A stretch of DNA of 64,000 bases from JAYPAN01 sp049597955 (GCA_049597955.1 JBMYND010000010.1:1-64000); one strand, 5' to 3'; counted from the stretch's first letter, positions 17,024 to 26,418 are shown. Notes: generated by a model from the sequence alone, not told the origin. A program made the numbers and translations.

Positions 17024-18284
17024 TTGGCATGTCCCATATAACAAGATTTACAATCGCGCCGGTTATCAAAGTTGCCAAAGTGCCCGATATTAAGGTGCGT
17101 GGCCCGAGCTGAAGCAAATCTTTCCGGCGTTCGGGCACAACCGCAATGAGGCCGGTCATCATAATCCCAAGACTGCTGAAATTGGCAAATCCGTTAAGGC
17201 AATAAAGGGTGACAATGCGTGCCCGCGGTGAAAGCACCTGTTCTGGCAATTGTGTCAGTTGGATAAAAGCAAGCAATTCATTGAAAATAGTTTTTACACC
17301 CATCAAACTGCCGGCAATTTGCGCTTCGGCCCAATTCATGCCAGCCAACCACATAAGCGGTGCCATCACCCATCCAGCCATCATTTCCAAACTCAGTGTG
17401 ACACCAAACGGCTCCGCAATGGCGCTGATAAGGCTATTGGCCAAATGCACCAATGCCAGGGCCACAATCAGCGACGCCAGCACATTTAGAAAAATCTGCA
17501 ACCCCTGAGCCGTGCCAGCTGTCATGGCATCCATCGCGCTATCATAGGAAACAAAATCAATATTGCCGTCTGCAGGCGGCGCTTCTTCTTCCGGCGGCAC
17601 CATAATCAAAGCAACAAGCACGCCAGCAAAAGCACTCAGCACGGAAGAAATGATGACATGACCAGCAACATTGGGAACGACACCATCCAGAATAGCAACA
17701 TAAAGGGCAAAAACTGTGCCTGCGACCGTGCACATGCCGGTGGTCATAATGACAAACAAGCTGCTGCGCGACATGGATTTCAAATAGGGGCGCACCAATA
17801 GGGGCGATTCAACCATGCCGATGAAAATATTTGCCGCTGAGCCAAGCGCGGCCGCCTTGTCAATGCCGGACATGTGACGGATAAGCCGCCCAAAAAGCTG
17901 GATGATACGGGGCAGAACACCAAGGTAAAACAGCAATGCTGACAGGGCACTGACAAAAATAATCAGCGGTAGGGCACGAAAGGCAAAAACATAGGCATCA
18001 GAGCCTTCCGCCTGAATGAAAGGCAAATCTCCGCCACCAAGATAGCCAAAAACGAAACTGGTGCCGAATTCTGTGGCTTTTTGCAGCGCATCGACCCCGG
18101 CATTGACACCATAAAAAAACCGCTCGGTTATCGGCGTGTTCAGAATAATAAGCGCAAAGACAAATTGCACAGATATTAGCGCGACCGGCAGCTTCCAGTT
18201 AAAACGTTTACGGTTTTCACTCAACAGCCAAGCCAAACCGACAAAAACAACCAGGCCCAAAAGGCTTTGCACTATCAGAGCCAC
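17016..18284 (-). CDS. Concentrative nucleoside transporter (CNT/NupC family)
   Basis: 422 residues from a GTG preceded by GGGGGA. The family motifs are present: GSAANIFIGMVESPLLVRPYL, here quoted only in part as ANIFIGMVESPLL, then GVKTIFNELLAF and LNGFANFSSLGIM. CNT proteins import nucleosides by cation symport. About ten membrane helices are visible with the usual re-entrant segments. The gene is coupled to the 2OG-Fe(II) oxygenase downstream. Confidence 0.92.
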   Translation of the reverse strand: MALIVQSLLGLVVFVGLAWLLSENRKRFNWKLPVALISVQFVFALIILNTPITERFFYGVNAGVDALQKATEFGTSFVFGYLGGGDLPFIQAEGSDAYVFAFRALPLIIFVSALSALLFYLGVLPRIIQLFGRLIRHMSGIDKAAALGSAANIFIGMVESPLLVRPYLKSMSRSSLFVIMTTGMCTVAGTVFALYVAILDGVVPNVAGHVIISSVLSAFAGVLVALIMVPPEEEAPPADGNIDFVSYDSAMDAMTAGTAQGLQIFLNVLASLIVALALVHLANSLISAIAEPFGVTLSLEMMAGWVMAPLMWLAGMNWAEAQIAGSLMGVKTIFNELLAFIQLTQLPEQVLSPRARIVTLYCLNGFANFSSLGIMMTGLIAVVPERRKDLLQLGPRTLISGTLATLITGAIVNLVIWDMPNG

Positions 18285-18363
18285 AAGTCCCCCGCAAACA
18301 GAAGCTTTAGCCTAGAGCCATATTTACAATTGGCAAATGAAAATCGACAGGTGACGCGATAAT

Positions 18364-19629
18364 TTATCGCCGCTTTGCGCGCACCATCATCCGCGTATAG
18401 CCATTGACGAAATTTGATTTCAACCGCACAGGTTCTTCAACCAGTTCGATTGATTCAAACTTTTCAATGATTTGCTGCCACAGCATGCGCAATTGCAATT
18501 CCGCCACACGCAGACCCATGCATCGGTGAATACCGAACCCAAAGGATAAATGTCGATTGCCATTGGGCCGGTCAAAGCGCATCTGACGCGGGTCATCAAA
18601 CACGGTTTCATCGTGATTACCGGCATAATACCACATAACAACCTTGTCGCCTTTGCGAATGGTTTGGCCGCGCATTTCCACATCCTCAAGCGCGGTGCGG
18701 CGCATATGCGACAATGGCGTTTGCCAGCGAATGGTCTCGGCCACCATTTTATCAATCAGCGACGGGTCATCCCATAATTTGGCATATTCATCGGGAAACC
18801 GATTCAGCGCGCTGATACCGGCCGACATGGAATTGCGGGTTGTGTCATTACCGCCGACAATCAACAACATCAGATTGCCGAGGAAATTCATCGGGTCGAG
18901 ATCTTTGGTGTTGGCATCGCGGGCCAGCATGGAAATCAGGTCAAATTTCGGGGCGCCATTGGCGCGCATATCGCGCAGGCGGGTGAAATATTCCAGACAT
19001 TCCATCAAATATTCGACCCGCTTTTCATGGCCGGGAAAATGGTCGGAGCCTTCCGTCGCCGTGGTAATATCCGACCAGAAAGTCAGCTTGTGCCGGTCTT
19101 CAAACGGAAAATCAAACAGCGTGGCCAGCATTTGCGTGGTCAGCTCAATTGACACATGCTCAACCCAGTCAAAGGCTTCATTTTCCGGCAGGCTGTCCAA
19201 CACATTGGCGGTGCGCTGCCAGACCAAATCACGGAAACTGTCCAGCCCTTGCGGCGAAGCGATTGGCTGCACGGCTTGGCGTATCGGCGCATGTTCCGGC
19301 GGGTCTTTGGTAATAAAGGCCGACACATGCATGCCTTCCACCGGCGGGTTGACGACATTATCGTCAATCTGAATGCCACCAAAACGGTCTGATGAGGAAA
19401 ACCGCTTATGGTCAGTATCAACCGCCATAATATCATCATAGCGGGTCAGCGACCAAAACGGCCCGAAATTACTGTCGGCGCAATAATGCACCGGTGCGTC
19501 GCGCCGCAAACGCTTATATATTTCCAGCACATTTTCATCGGCATATAGCTCCGGCCGCGATAAATCAATCGTCTCCAATGGCATATCCGCGCCTTGCGCT
19601 GCTTGGTCAAGATTTACTGCTTCGCTCAT
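18364..19629 (-). CDS. Cytochrome P450, CYP153-like
   Basis: 421 residues from the ATG at 19629 (AAGGGAGGGCAAA upstream); the frame is open to 19692 but that part is not needed. The I-helix has GGNDTTRNSMSAG, the K-helix E-x-x-R is ETIRW, and the haem loop is FGFGIHRCMG with the ligand at about Cys370. HMRRTALEDVE and KGDKVVMWY are close to what I know of CYP153 alkane/fatty-acid terminal hydroxylases, though related families share parts of this. No ferredoxin or ferredoxin reductase gene adjoins, so electron partners must lie elsewhere. It follows the repeat lipoprotein gene by 49 bases. Confidence 0.93.
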   Translation of the reverse strand: MSEAVNLDQAAQGADMPLETIDLSRPELYADENVLEIYKRLRRDAPVHYCADSNFGPFWSLTRYDDIMAVDTDHKRFSSSDRFGGIQIDDNVVNPPVEGMHVSAFITKDPPEHAPIRQAVQPIASPQGLDSFRDLVWQRTANVLDSLPENEAFDWVEHVSIELTTQMLATLFDFPFEDRHKLTFWSDITTATEGSDHFPGHEKRVEYLMECLEYFTRLRDMRANGAPKFDLISMLARDANTKDLDPMNFLGNLMLLIVGGNDTTRNSMSAGISALNRFPDEYAKLWDDPSLIDKMVAETIRWQTPLSHMRRTALEDVEMRGQTIRKGDKVVMWYYAGNHDETVFDDPRQMRFDRPNGNRHLSFGFGIHRCMGLRVAELQLRMLWQQIIEKFESIELVEEPVRLKSNFVNGYTRMMVRAKRR

Positions 19630-19678
19630 TTTGCCCTCCCTTGGCAATTGCCCGAAACGCCCCTCCCAAGGCGTGCAT

Positions 19679-20779
19679 TCAGACAATATCAAAATTGGTC
19701 GCTGTCAAATCGGTTGTGTAATCCTCCAACACCATCAAAACAATGTCATCGGCCAATGTCGCCGTGCCGCCCGTGTCAAAAATCACCGTATCTTTGACCT
19801 GTGCATCATTGCTTTGCGTGCCGCTATCATAATGCGCATTATTGGCCCAACGCAAATCAAGTTGCTGGCCGATTGCCGCCAGCTTGGCATTATTGCCCTG
19901 CGCCGCATCAATCGCTTGTTTTTGGGCGTCGGTCGCATCAATACGGATCGTATCAATGGCTCTGAAATCGGTCACAATAGTCGGCCCATTGGGTGCCGCG
20001 CCGACCCCGCTGCCGGCATTGGCGGGTTCCTGACCCGGTGGCCGGCTGACCGGCGCTTTGTCACCATCCGGCTCATCCATTGTCAAATCGGGGATTGGCG
20101 GCACATTAGTTTGCGGCGGAATCGTGTCACCGGCATCATTGCTATTGCTGCCGCTCGACGCGCCATCACCATCATTGACCGGTGCGTTGGCCGGCTCAAT
20201 AGCATCCTGCGGCGACGCCTGCCCAGCTATCTGGCCATTATTCGAAGCCGGACTGCCAACACTCTTGCCAGCATCAGATGGCTCTTGGTCGGGTGGCCGG
20301 CTGACCGGCGCTTTGTCACCATCCGGCTCATCCATTGTCAAATCGGGGATTGGCGGCACATTAGTTTGCGGCGGAATCGTGTCACCGGCATCATCGCTAT
20401 TGCTGCCGCTATAAGTGCCACCGGGGCTGCCGGGATTGCGCGGCTCATAACCATCAGTGCCATTCGTGCCGCCACTGCCTTCCTCGTCACCGGCAATGCC
20501 TTGATTGCCCGCTTGTGGCGCACCATTGCCGGTTTGCGGTGCCGGTGCGCGCATTAATTCATAGCTGCGCGGGCCACCGCCGCCGCCATTTGGCGTCAAA
20601 TTATAACCACCCCCGCCACTGCCGCCGCCGCCACAAGCCGCCAGCATGGCCGCCAAAAGTGGCGTCAGCGATAATTCCCGCATCAGACGCGGTTTCATAA
20701 TTGATGATTTCTCGGCAGCCCTATCTTCATGCCGCCGCATACCCGTATCCAACAGGTTCAAATCGATATTTTTTTCCAT
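19679..20779 (-). CDS. Putative lipoprotein with duplicated acidic Pro-rich segment
   Basis: 366 residues from the ATG at 20779, chosen because AAGGAGG lies about 8 bases upstream. The lipobox LLAAMLAACGGGG comes only after about 48 residues; an internal ATG at 20698 would give a shorter normal lipoprotein signal. After a Gly-rich linker come two 85-residue-spaced copies of a segment (SGSNS-DAGDTIPPQTNVPP then IPDLTMDEPDGDKAPVSRPP). The C-terminus (IDTIRIDATDAQ, VIFDTGGTATLADDIVLM, TATNFDIV) resembles the last repeats of RTX/haemolysin-type calcium-binding proteins. Function unknown; surface exposure is likely. Confidence 0.6.
   Translation of the reverse strand: MEKNIDLNLLDTGMRRHEDRAAEKSSIMKPRLMRELSLTPLLAAMLAACGGGGSGGGGYNLTPNGGGGGPRSYELMRAPAPQTGNGAPQAGNQGIAGDEEGSGGTNGTDGYEPRNPGSPGGTYSGSNSDDAGDTIPPQTNVPPIPDLTMDEPDGDKAPVSRPPDQEPSDAGKSVGSPASNNGQIAGQASPQDAIEPANAPVNDGDGASSGSNSNDAGDTIPPQTNVPPIPDLTMDEPDGDKAPVSRPPGQEPANAGSGVGAAPNGPTIVTDFRAIDTIRIDATDAQKQAIDAAQGNNAKLAAIGQQLDLRWANNAHYDSGTQSNDAQVKDTVIFDTGGTATLADDIVLMVLEDYTTDLTATNFDIV
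20037..20155. repeat. Direct repeat copy 1 (119 bp, in-frame duplication)
   Basis: Matches 20292-20410 over 119 bases with a single difference (position 20140 versus 20395). The offset is 255 bases, exactly 85 codons, so the lipoprotein frame is kept. Near identity at DNA level means a recent duplication or ongoing conversion. Confidence 0.92.
20292..20410. repeat. Direct repeat copy 2 (119 bp)
   Basis: Second copy of the element at 20037-20155, inside the same lipoprotein gene. Recombination between the two would delete 85 codons in frame. Confidence 0.92.
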
Positions 20780-20999
20780 AGCATACAGCCTCCTTGGCGC
20801 AATGACCCCGCATCCACTCAAACGCTGCACAATATTGATGCGTAATGGCCTTATTTATCGTTAATTGCCCTCACCACTTGATTTAAGCTAATCGCTGAGC
20901 GGCAAAACTTCAAGAGACGATTGCTTGCCAGCGCCTGATTTACCCGCTAGTTTTTTCGGTGAAGCAAAAAAGCAACAACGCACTGTTGGGGAGAAACAC

Positions 21000-22376
21000 A
21001 TGCTGACGCATGAAGAGCAACAGACGACAGAGCAGACCGCCCAACCGGCCGGCGAACAGCCGACAGGCCGGGCCATCCCCGCCGCGCGGGCATGGCAAAA
21101 CTGGTCGCAATCAATCGCGCCGAGTGCTGCGCAAATTGAAATACCGGCGACGATTGACGCATTACTGGCGCGCATGCGACAAGCCAATCAAGACACTGCT
21201 GCCCGACCGGTGCGTCCGGTTGGTGCCGGTCACAGCTGGACGGATTTGGTGCCAAATGACACCAGCATTATCCGAGCCGACAGCTTTACCGGCCTTGGCG
21301 AGATTGACCAAGACCAAAACCGCGCCTGGCTTGGTGCGGGAACGCGGCTGCGCGAATTGTCACCGCCGCTGGCTGCAAAAGGGCTGGCCTTTCGCAATCT
21401 CGGCGATATTGACGTGCAAACTTTGGCCGGCGCGGTCAGCACCGCTACGCATGGCACCGGGCGCACCCTGCCCGCCTTGTCGGCGGAAATAACCGGTCTG
21501 CGCATGGTGACGGGCGGCGGCGAATTTTTGGAAATCAGCGACGGGCAAAATGCCGATATGCTGGAAGGCGCGCGGGTTGCGCTGGGCAGCCTTGGCATAT
21601 TGACCGAAATCCAGATGCAATTGGTTCCGCGCTATAAATTGCACCGGCGGGTCTGGTTTGAACGCCATGACAGCCTGCTTGGCCGCGCTGAAAGCTTGTG
21701 GCAGGAAAACCGCAATTTTGAATTTTTCTATTTGCCCTTTTCCGGTCAAAGCATGGCCATCACCCATAATGAAACCGACGCTGATGAGACGCCGCGCAAA
21801 AAAGAGGATGACGGCTCGGCGGTTATGCAGCTCAAATCCGTGCGCGATTATTTTTCCTGGTTTCCGGCGCTGCGCAAGCATTTGCTGGCAAGGGCGCTGT
21901 CGCGGGCGCGGGAAGAAAACGTCATTGGCGAAAGCTGGCAATTGCTGTCCACCGACCGCAATGTGCTGTTCAATGAAATGGAATATCACCTGCCTGTGGG
22001 TGAGGGCTTGGAGGCCTTGGAGGAGGTGCGCCGGTTTATTGAGAAAAAACGGCCCGATATATTCTTCCCCTTTGAGGCGCGCCGCACACGCGGCGATACG
22101 GGCTGGCTGTCACCCTTTCAAGGCGAGGAACGCATTTCCATCGCCGTGCATTGCTATGCCGAAGACGCGTATGAATTTTTATTCACTGATATTGAGCCGA
22201 TATTTTTAAGACGCGGCGGGCGACCGCATTGGGGCAAGCTGAACCGGCTGGATTTTGCCGCCGCGCAAAGCCTGTATCCGGATTTTGACCGCTTCCGCGA
22301 TTTGCGCCAGCGCCTTGACCCGAATGGGGTGATGCTCAATCCCTATCTGGCCAATTTGTTCGGGGCAAGATTATGA
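21000..22376 (+). CDS. FAD-binding sugar-1,4-lactone oxidase family protein
   Basis: 458 residues from the ATG at 21000 (GGGGAGAAACAC upstream). The VAO-type FAD domain has RPVGAGHSWTDL and STATHGTGRTLPALSAEI. The C-terminal ALO domain includes FPFEARRTRGD and ends with RPHWGKLNRLDF, the H-W-G-K motif typical of arabinono/gulono-lactone oxidases. The enzyme should oxidise an aldonolactone or polyol using O2. Its stop overlaps the next start (ATGA), so it is translationally coupled to a PLP-dependent aldolase-like protein. From memory, the same two families also sit together in some other bacteria. Confidence 0.85.
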   Translation: MLTHEEQQTTEQTAQPAGEQPTGRAIPAARAWQNWSQSIAPSAAQIEIPATIDALLARMRQANQDTAARPVRPVGAGHSWTDLVPNDTSIIRADSFTGLGEIDQDQNRAWLGAGTRLRELSPPLAAKGLAFRNLGDIDVQTLAGAVSTATHGTGRTLPALSAEITGLRMVTGGGEFLEISDGQNADMLEGARVALGSLGILTEIQMQLVPRYKLHRRVWFERHDSLLGRAESLWQENRNFEFFYLPFSGQSMAITHNETDADETPRKKEDDGSAVMQLKSVRDYFSWFPALRKHLLARALSRAREENVIGESWQLLSTDRNVLFNEMEYHLPVGEGLEALEEVRRFIEKKRPDIFFPFEARRTRGDTGWLSPFQGEERISIAVHCYAEDAYEFLFTDIEPIFLRRGGRPHWGKLNRLDFAAAQSLYPDFDRFRDLRQRLDPNGVMLNPYLANLFGARL

Positions 22377-23611
22377 CCCCGGTGGCGGCATCAAAAGGGC
22401 GGCGTCCGGTTATTGGCAAGGCGGCATTGGCCCCGGCCTATTTCGCCAGCCTGCAAGCCGCGCTGGCCAAACAGCATTTGGCCGAACCGGTGCTGGTTTT
22501 GGACAAACAACGCCTTGAGCGCAATATCACCCGCTTATGCAAAAGCCTGCCGCATGGCATGGCCTATCGGATTGTCGCAAAATCTTTGCCTTGCGTGCCG
22601 CTCTTGCAGCATATTGCCAAGCGCGCCAAAACTGACCGCCTGATGAGCTTTAATTGCACCATGGCTGGGCAATTGCTGGCCGCCATGCCGCAGGCCGACC
22701 AGCTTATGGGCAAGCCAGTGCCAAGCGCGGCGATAGACGGGCTTTTTGAAACGCTCAAACCGGCAATGGCCAAGCGCGCGGCTCGGCAAATACAATGGCT
22801 GGCTGATACGCCCGAACGGGTGCGCGAATTGGGCGCGCTGGCCCATAAGCTGCAATTGAATTTGCGGATTTCGCTTGAAATAGATGTCGGCCTGCATCGC
22901 GGCGGCATGATGGCCGGCACCGCTTTGGACGCTGCGCTGGTGACGATAGCGGCCCATCCAAGGCTTACCCTGTCGGGCCTGATGGGCTATGAGCCGCATC
23001 TCACAAAACTGCCGAAAATCGGCACATGGCGCAAACATGCACGGCAGGGCGCCCTGTCGCTATTTGCTGATGCCATGGCGCAAATCAGGGCGCAATTTGG
23101 TGAGGATGCCATGGCAAAACTCATCCGCAATATGGCTGGCAGCCCAACTTTTCCGCTTTATAAGGATACGCGCCATGCCAATGAGCTGGCTGCCGGTTCG
23201 GCGCTGGTCAAACCGACCGATTTCGATATGCCCTTGTTGAAAGACTTTGAACCGGCAAGCTTTATTGCAACGCCGGTATTGAAGCAATCAAAAGGCATAC
23301 AGGCACCGGCGGCTGAATTTTCGGGCGGCCTGCTGGGCGCACCACGGCGCGGCACAACCCTTTTCATTCATGGCGGTAATTGGATGGCGACACCGGTGTT
23401 TCCACGCGGGCTTGAGCACAGCCCGCTATTTGGCCGCTCCAGCAATCAAGATATGCTCGCTGGCCCGGCCGGATTGAAAATCGCCATTGATGATTTTGTG
23501 TTTCTGCGACCGACGCAAAGCGAAACAGTGTTTTTGCAATTTCCAAAAATCGCCATTTTCGACGGCAAGCGCATCAGCGATATTTGGCATCCGCTCCCGG
23601 TTTCAGCCTGA
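22373..23611 (+). CDS. DSD1/D-threonine-aldolase-like PLP enzyme
   Basis: 412 residues. The N-terminal alanine-racemase-type TIM barrel has the PLP lysine in YRIVAKSLPC and later strands NLRISLEIDVGLHRGG and LSGLMGYEPH. The C-terminal part (FIHGGNWMATPVFP, FVFLRPTQSE, ISDIWHPL) is like the beta domain of D-threonine aldolase / D-serine dehydratase proteins, often labelled amino acid deaminase/aldolase. The start lies inside the stop of the lactone-oxidase-like gene. A joint role in breakdown of a hydroxylated amino acid or sugar-derived compound is possible but unproven. Confidence 0.8.
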   Translation: MTPVAASKGRRPVIGKAALAPAYFASLQAALAKQHLAEPVLVLDKQRLERNITRLCKSLPHGMAYRIVAKSLPCVPLLQHIAKRAKTDRLMSFNCTMAGQLLAAMPQADQLMGKPVPSAAIDGLFETLKPAMAKRAARQIQWLADTPERVRELGALAHKLQLNLRISLEIDVGLHRGGMMAGTALDAALVTIAAHPRLTLSGLMGYEPHLTKLPKIGTWRKHARQGALSLFADAMAQIRAQFGEDAMAKLIRNMAGSPTFPLYKDTRHANELAAGSALVKPTDFDMPLLKDFEPASFIATPVLKQSKGIQAPAAEFSGGLLGAPRRGTTLFIHGGNWMATPVFPRGLEHSPLFGRSSNQDMLAGPAGLKIAIDDFVFLRPTQSETVFLQFPKIAIFDGKRISDIWHPLPVSA

Positions 23612-23619
23612 CCGAAAAG

Positions 23620-24081
23620 CTAATCAGCGCGATACCAAGTTTCCTCCAAAATATCATCGCCAATTTTGACCTTCTGATAGAACAGGTTTCCACTGCTTCG
23701 TAATTCAGGTTCAAATGTAAATGTCTGACCGATAAGATTCTTATAGGAGTGGTTGATAATAAACTCGGTCAGCTTGCTGCCATTAAATTTATAAGTGCCA
23801 AGCCCAACCGCAAGTTTAGGTTCAATATTTGCTGCCTCTTCCGGCGACACTGCTTCGCCGTTTATTTGGAAGTCATAATAAGTGTAAATGACATGCTCCT
23901 TGGAATAGATTTTCATTGAGCGCGGCTTGGGTAATTCCATGTCCTGACCATTCCACAGGCTTTTATTTATAACCCATGCACCCATAAGCGGATGCTCGCT
24001 TTCCCAACTATTCTCACAAGCCGTCAGCGTAAAACCAAAAACCAAGACAAAGAAAATACTGTTCCTCAATTTAGCAAACAC
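23620..24081 (-). CDS. Putative lipoprotein, lipocalin-like
   Basis: 153 residues from a GTG at 24081, chosen because AAGGAG lies 7 bases upstream. The signal FFVLVFGFTLTAC gives a lipobox Cys at about residue 21. The mature start HPLMGAWVINKS has the Gly-x-Trp of lipocalin-type barrels, and the rest is beta-rich (VGLGTYKFNGSKLTEF, FYQKVKIGDDILEETWYR). Function unknown. It converges on the aldolase-like gene with 8 bases between. Confidence 0.65.
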   Translation of the reverse strand: MFAKLRNSIFFVLVFGFTLTACENSWESEHPLMGAWVINKSLWNGQDMELPKPRSMKIYSKEHVIYTYYDFQINGEAVSPEEAANIEPKLAVGLGTYKFNGSKLTEFIINHSYKNLIGQTFTFEPELRSSGNLFYQKVKIGDDILEETWYRAD

Positions 24082-24180
24082 AATAATCTCCTTTTGCTGC
24101 TCTGGAAATGCTAGTCGATTCCGGCTTGCTGGCCGAACCAAATAATTTGCTGCCGCCCGTAGCCAAAATTTACGACCTGC

Positions 24181-24957
24181 CTAATTGACAAGACAGGTTT
24201 TCCCCAATGCGCTTTGTTCAATTAATTGTGCCAGGCGGATGGGCATGTGGCGTTGCGGATTATGGTCGCTGGCGAGCTCACAAATGAGCCAGTGATTTTT
24301 TTCGGCCCGTTGTTTTGAACTGGCCACAAAGGGCAGCAATTCTTGAGTGACCGGATCACGAAAGCCGACATAGACACCATGAATATTTGCTGCTGCCGGA
24401 TTGTTCATAATAATTGGCTCGGTAAAACTGGCAAGCGGATGCGGCACATCACGCGGAAAGATATTCGCACCCTGAAGCCAAGGAAAATATATCAGCCCTT
24501 TTTCAACCGGCATTTGCGCTTGGTCGGATTGCGTTACATCGAGAGCCGACATGCCGTCTTCCGGCACCATGGCATCAAGATAGACAATCGCCGCCAGACG
24601 TTCCGGCATTTTATGCAGCACACCCGAGACCACCATGCCGCCATAGCTGTGGCCAACCAACACGACATTTTGCAGCCCTTCAAATCGAATGAGATTTTCA
24701 ATATCGCTTATGTGGGTGGTGAGATTGACCTCCGGCCTCGCCAAATGCAGGCGGTCGCCCAATCCGGTCAGGGTTGGACGAAACACCTGATGGCCATTTG
24801 CCTGCAATGCCTCGGCAACTTTTTTCCAATCCCAGCCGCCGCCCGTCGCGCCGTGAACAAGAATAAAGCTGGCCGGTGCGCAACGCGTTGTGTTGGGGAA
24901 AATACCCGCTGCAATAAACAGAATAATGACCAATATATGTCGGGCACGCGGCCTCAT
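24181..24957 (-). CDS. Secreted alpha/beta hydrolase (methylesterase-like)
   Basis: 258 residues from the ATG at 24957; it overlaps the stop of the upstream gene as ATGA. A signal peptide (HILVIILFIAAGIFPN) is present. The fold signatures are FILVHGATGGGWDW (oxyanion loop), VVLVGHSYGGMV (nucleophile Ser) and LASDHNPQRHMP (probable His/Asp region). The block GHQVFRPTLTGLGDRLHL is typical of the plant-methylesterase/hydroxynitrile-lyase-like group. Expected to be a periplasmic esterase. It is coupled to the small ferredoxin-fold-like gene upstream. Confidence 0.85.
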   Translation of the reverse strand: MRPRARHILVIILFIAAGIFPNTTRCAPASFILVHGATGGGWDWKKVAEALQANGHQVFRPTLTGLGDRLHLARPEVNLTTHISDIENLIRFEGLQNVVLVGHSYGGMVVSGVLHKMPERLAAIVYLDAMVPEDGMSALDVTQSDQAQMPVEKGLIYFPWLQGANIFPRDVPHPLASFTEPIIMNNPAAANIHGVYVGFRDPVTQELLPFVASSKQRAEKNHWLICELASDHNPQRHMPIRLAQLIEQSALGKTCLVN

Positions 24958-25268
24958 TTGGCCGACCAATCGAAAATGACAACACCCCGATTGGCAACGA
25001 CTTTTTGTTCCTTGCCCTGCGCATTGCTGTCGAGAAGCGAGCGGCATTTTTCCATTGCAGCCTCATCCCTATATTCCAAATGCCAAGTCACGCGATTGGC
25101 GCCATCCTTGTTGAACACTTGACTGACCGTGGCGCGCAAAAGACCATATTGTTTCATCTTGCCGAATAATTCTTCATACCGTTTTTCAATATTGCTCAAA
25201 TGCACCTGCAAATGCGCCTCTGACGGAAAATCAATTGTGTTGAAACTGATAATTTTCGGCTCTGACAT
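24954..25268 (-). CDS. Small putative ferredoxin-fold protein, paralogue of 26716-27051
   Basis: 104 residues, GAGGCGAT upstream of the ATG. It starts MSEPKIISFNTIDFPSEAHL and has VSQVFNKDGANRVTWHLEYRDEAAMEKCRSL. The neighbouring 111-residue protein at 26716 aligns along its length: FVDFSSEAEMEIYL, VSRVWNKEGKFSVSLLYEYQDEKAFQRCRAL. The strand-helix-strand pattern suggests a dimeric alpha/beta-barrel monooxygenase-like or NIPSNAP-like fold. Role unknown. Translationally coupled to the secreted hydrolase. Confidence 0.7.
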   Translation of the reverse strand: MSEPKIISFNTIDFPSEAHLQVHLSNIEKRYEELFGKMKQYGLLRATVSQVFNKDGANRVTWHLEYRDEAAMEKCRSLLDSNAQGKEQKVVANRGVVIFDWSAK

Positions 25269-25437
25269 ACCTATCGCCTCTGCAATTATGCAACCACACG
25301 CACAATAAAAGCTTCATCCATGATTGGGCAAGGCTTACCTCTTGGAAAATGGCACGATGAATTTGCTTTGGACAGGAGATTTCAATGTCGCTAGGCTTGC
25401 GCCAGATATGGCATTAGGCGAATGGGAGGCGCGGGCT

Positions 25438-26412
25438 ATGGAAATCAGGGAGTTCAAACCTTATGGCACAGTCAGCGCCTTGACTTTGGGCGGCGGCGGG
25501 CTTGGCCAGATTTGGGGTGCGACCACGCGCGAAGAAGCCGTGGCAACTGTGCGGCTGGCGGCAGAGCAAGGCATCACCCATTTCGACCTTGCGCCCATGT
25601 ATGGTCGGGGCGAGTCGGAAATGGTTATTGGCGAAGCCTTTCAGGGGATGGATAAATCGGGCTTGCGCTTTACCACCAAACACCGGCTTGGTCATGTGCC
25701 GCCGGAAACAGTGTATGACAAGCTCAACGCTTCCTTGATACGCTCCCTGCAAACAATGGGGATTGAACGTGCTGATTTGTTTCTTCTGCATTCGCAATTG
25801 ATTGAGGATGGTTACACGCTGCCGCAATTTGATGATTTGCGTGACCGGCTGACCACCCCGCTCAGCAATTTTTTTGATGCCGTTATTCCGGCTTTTGAGC
25901 GTTTGCAGCAAGAGGGCAAAATAGGCGGTTGGGGCTTTGGGCTGGGCCAGCAATCGGCTTTGGAAAAAGCCATTGCCCATGAAAAACCGCCCAGCGCCGT
26001 GCAATGTATTGTCAATCCGTTAAACTCAGCCGGCGCGATTGGCTATGTCACCGGCACGCTGGATTCGCGCGCCGTCTTGAATGCCTGCCGCAAACATAAT
26101 GTGCCGGCATTGGCCATTCGCGCCGTGCAGGCCGGCGCGCTGACCTCGGCCATGGACAGAGACTTGCCGGAAGATGATGCCGACCGGCAGGATTTTGACC
26201 GCGCAGCCGGTTTTAGAGCCTTGGCCGCCCAATGGGGCCAGTCACCGGCACGATTGGCGCATCGCTATGCGCTGTCGATTGACGATATTGGCTCAGTGAT
26301 TTTGGGCGTGAAAAACCGCGAAGAATTGAATGAATGTCTGGCCGCTGCATCTGACCCGAAACTGACGCCGGATGAAATCAGTGAGATTGAACAATCATGC
26401 GAGGGGCAATAA
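25438..26412 (+). CDS. Aldo/keto reductase family oxidoreductase
   Basis: 324 residues from the ATG at 25438 (GGGAGGCG upstream); the open frame back to 25324 is not needed. TIM-barrel AKR motifs are present: LTLGGGGLGQIWG, GITHFDLAPMYGRGESE (catalytic Asp and Tyr), KHRLGHVPPE, ADLFLLHSQ and IGSVILGVKNREEL. Similar proteins include L-fucose/D-threo-aldose dehydrogenase-like enzymes. The lysine and histidine of the AKR tetrad appear as K in FTTKHR and H in LLHS. Followed after 6 bases by a small exported-protein gene. Confidence 0.88.
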   Translation: MEIREFKPYGTVSALTLGGGGLGQIWGATTREEAVATVRLAAEQGITHFDLAPMYGRGESEMVIGEAFQGMDKSGLRFTTKHRLGHVPPETVYDKLNASLIRSLQTMGIERADLFLLHSQLIEDGYTLPQFDDLRDRLTTPLSNFFDAVIPAFERLQQEGKIGGWGFGLGQQSALEKAIAHEKPPSAVQCIVNPLNSAGAIGYVTGTLDSRAVLNACRKHNVPALAIRAVQAGALTSAMDRDLPEDDADRQDFDRAAGFRALAAQWGQSPARLAHRYALSIDDIGSVILGVKNREELNECLAAASDPKLTPDEISEIEQSCEGQ

Positions 26413-26418
26413 CAGCAA

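Noticed and set aside
19631..20557. Long plus-strand open frame of 308 codons
   Set aside because: Antisense to the lipoprotein gene and the P450 start. Its apparent repeats are the 119-bp direct repeats read in another frame, with no signal peptide or domain.
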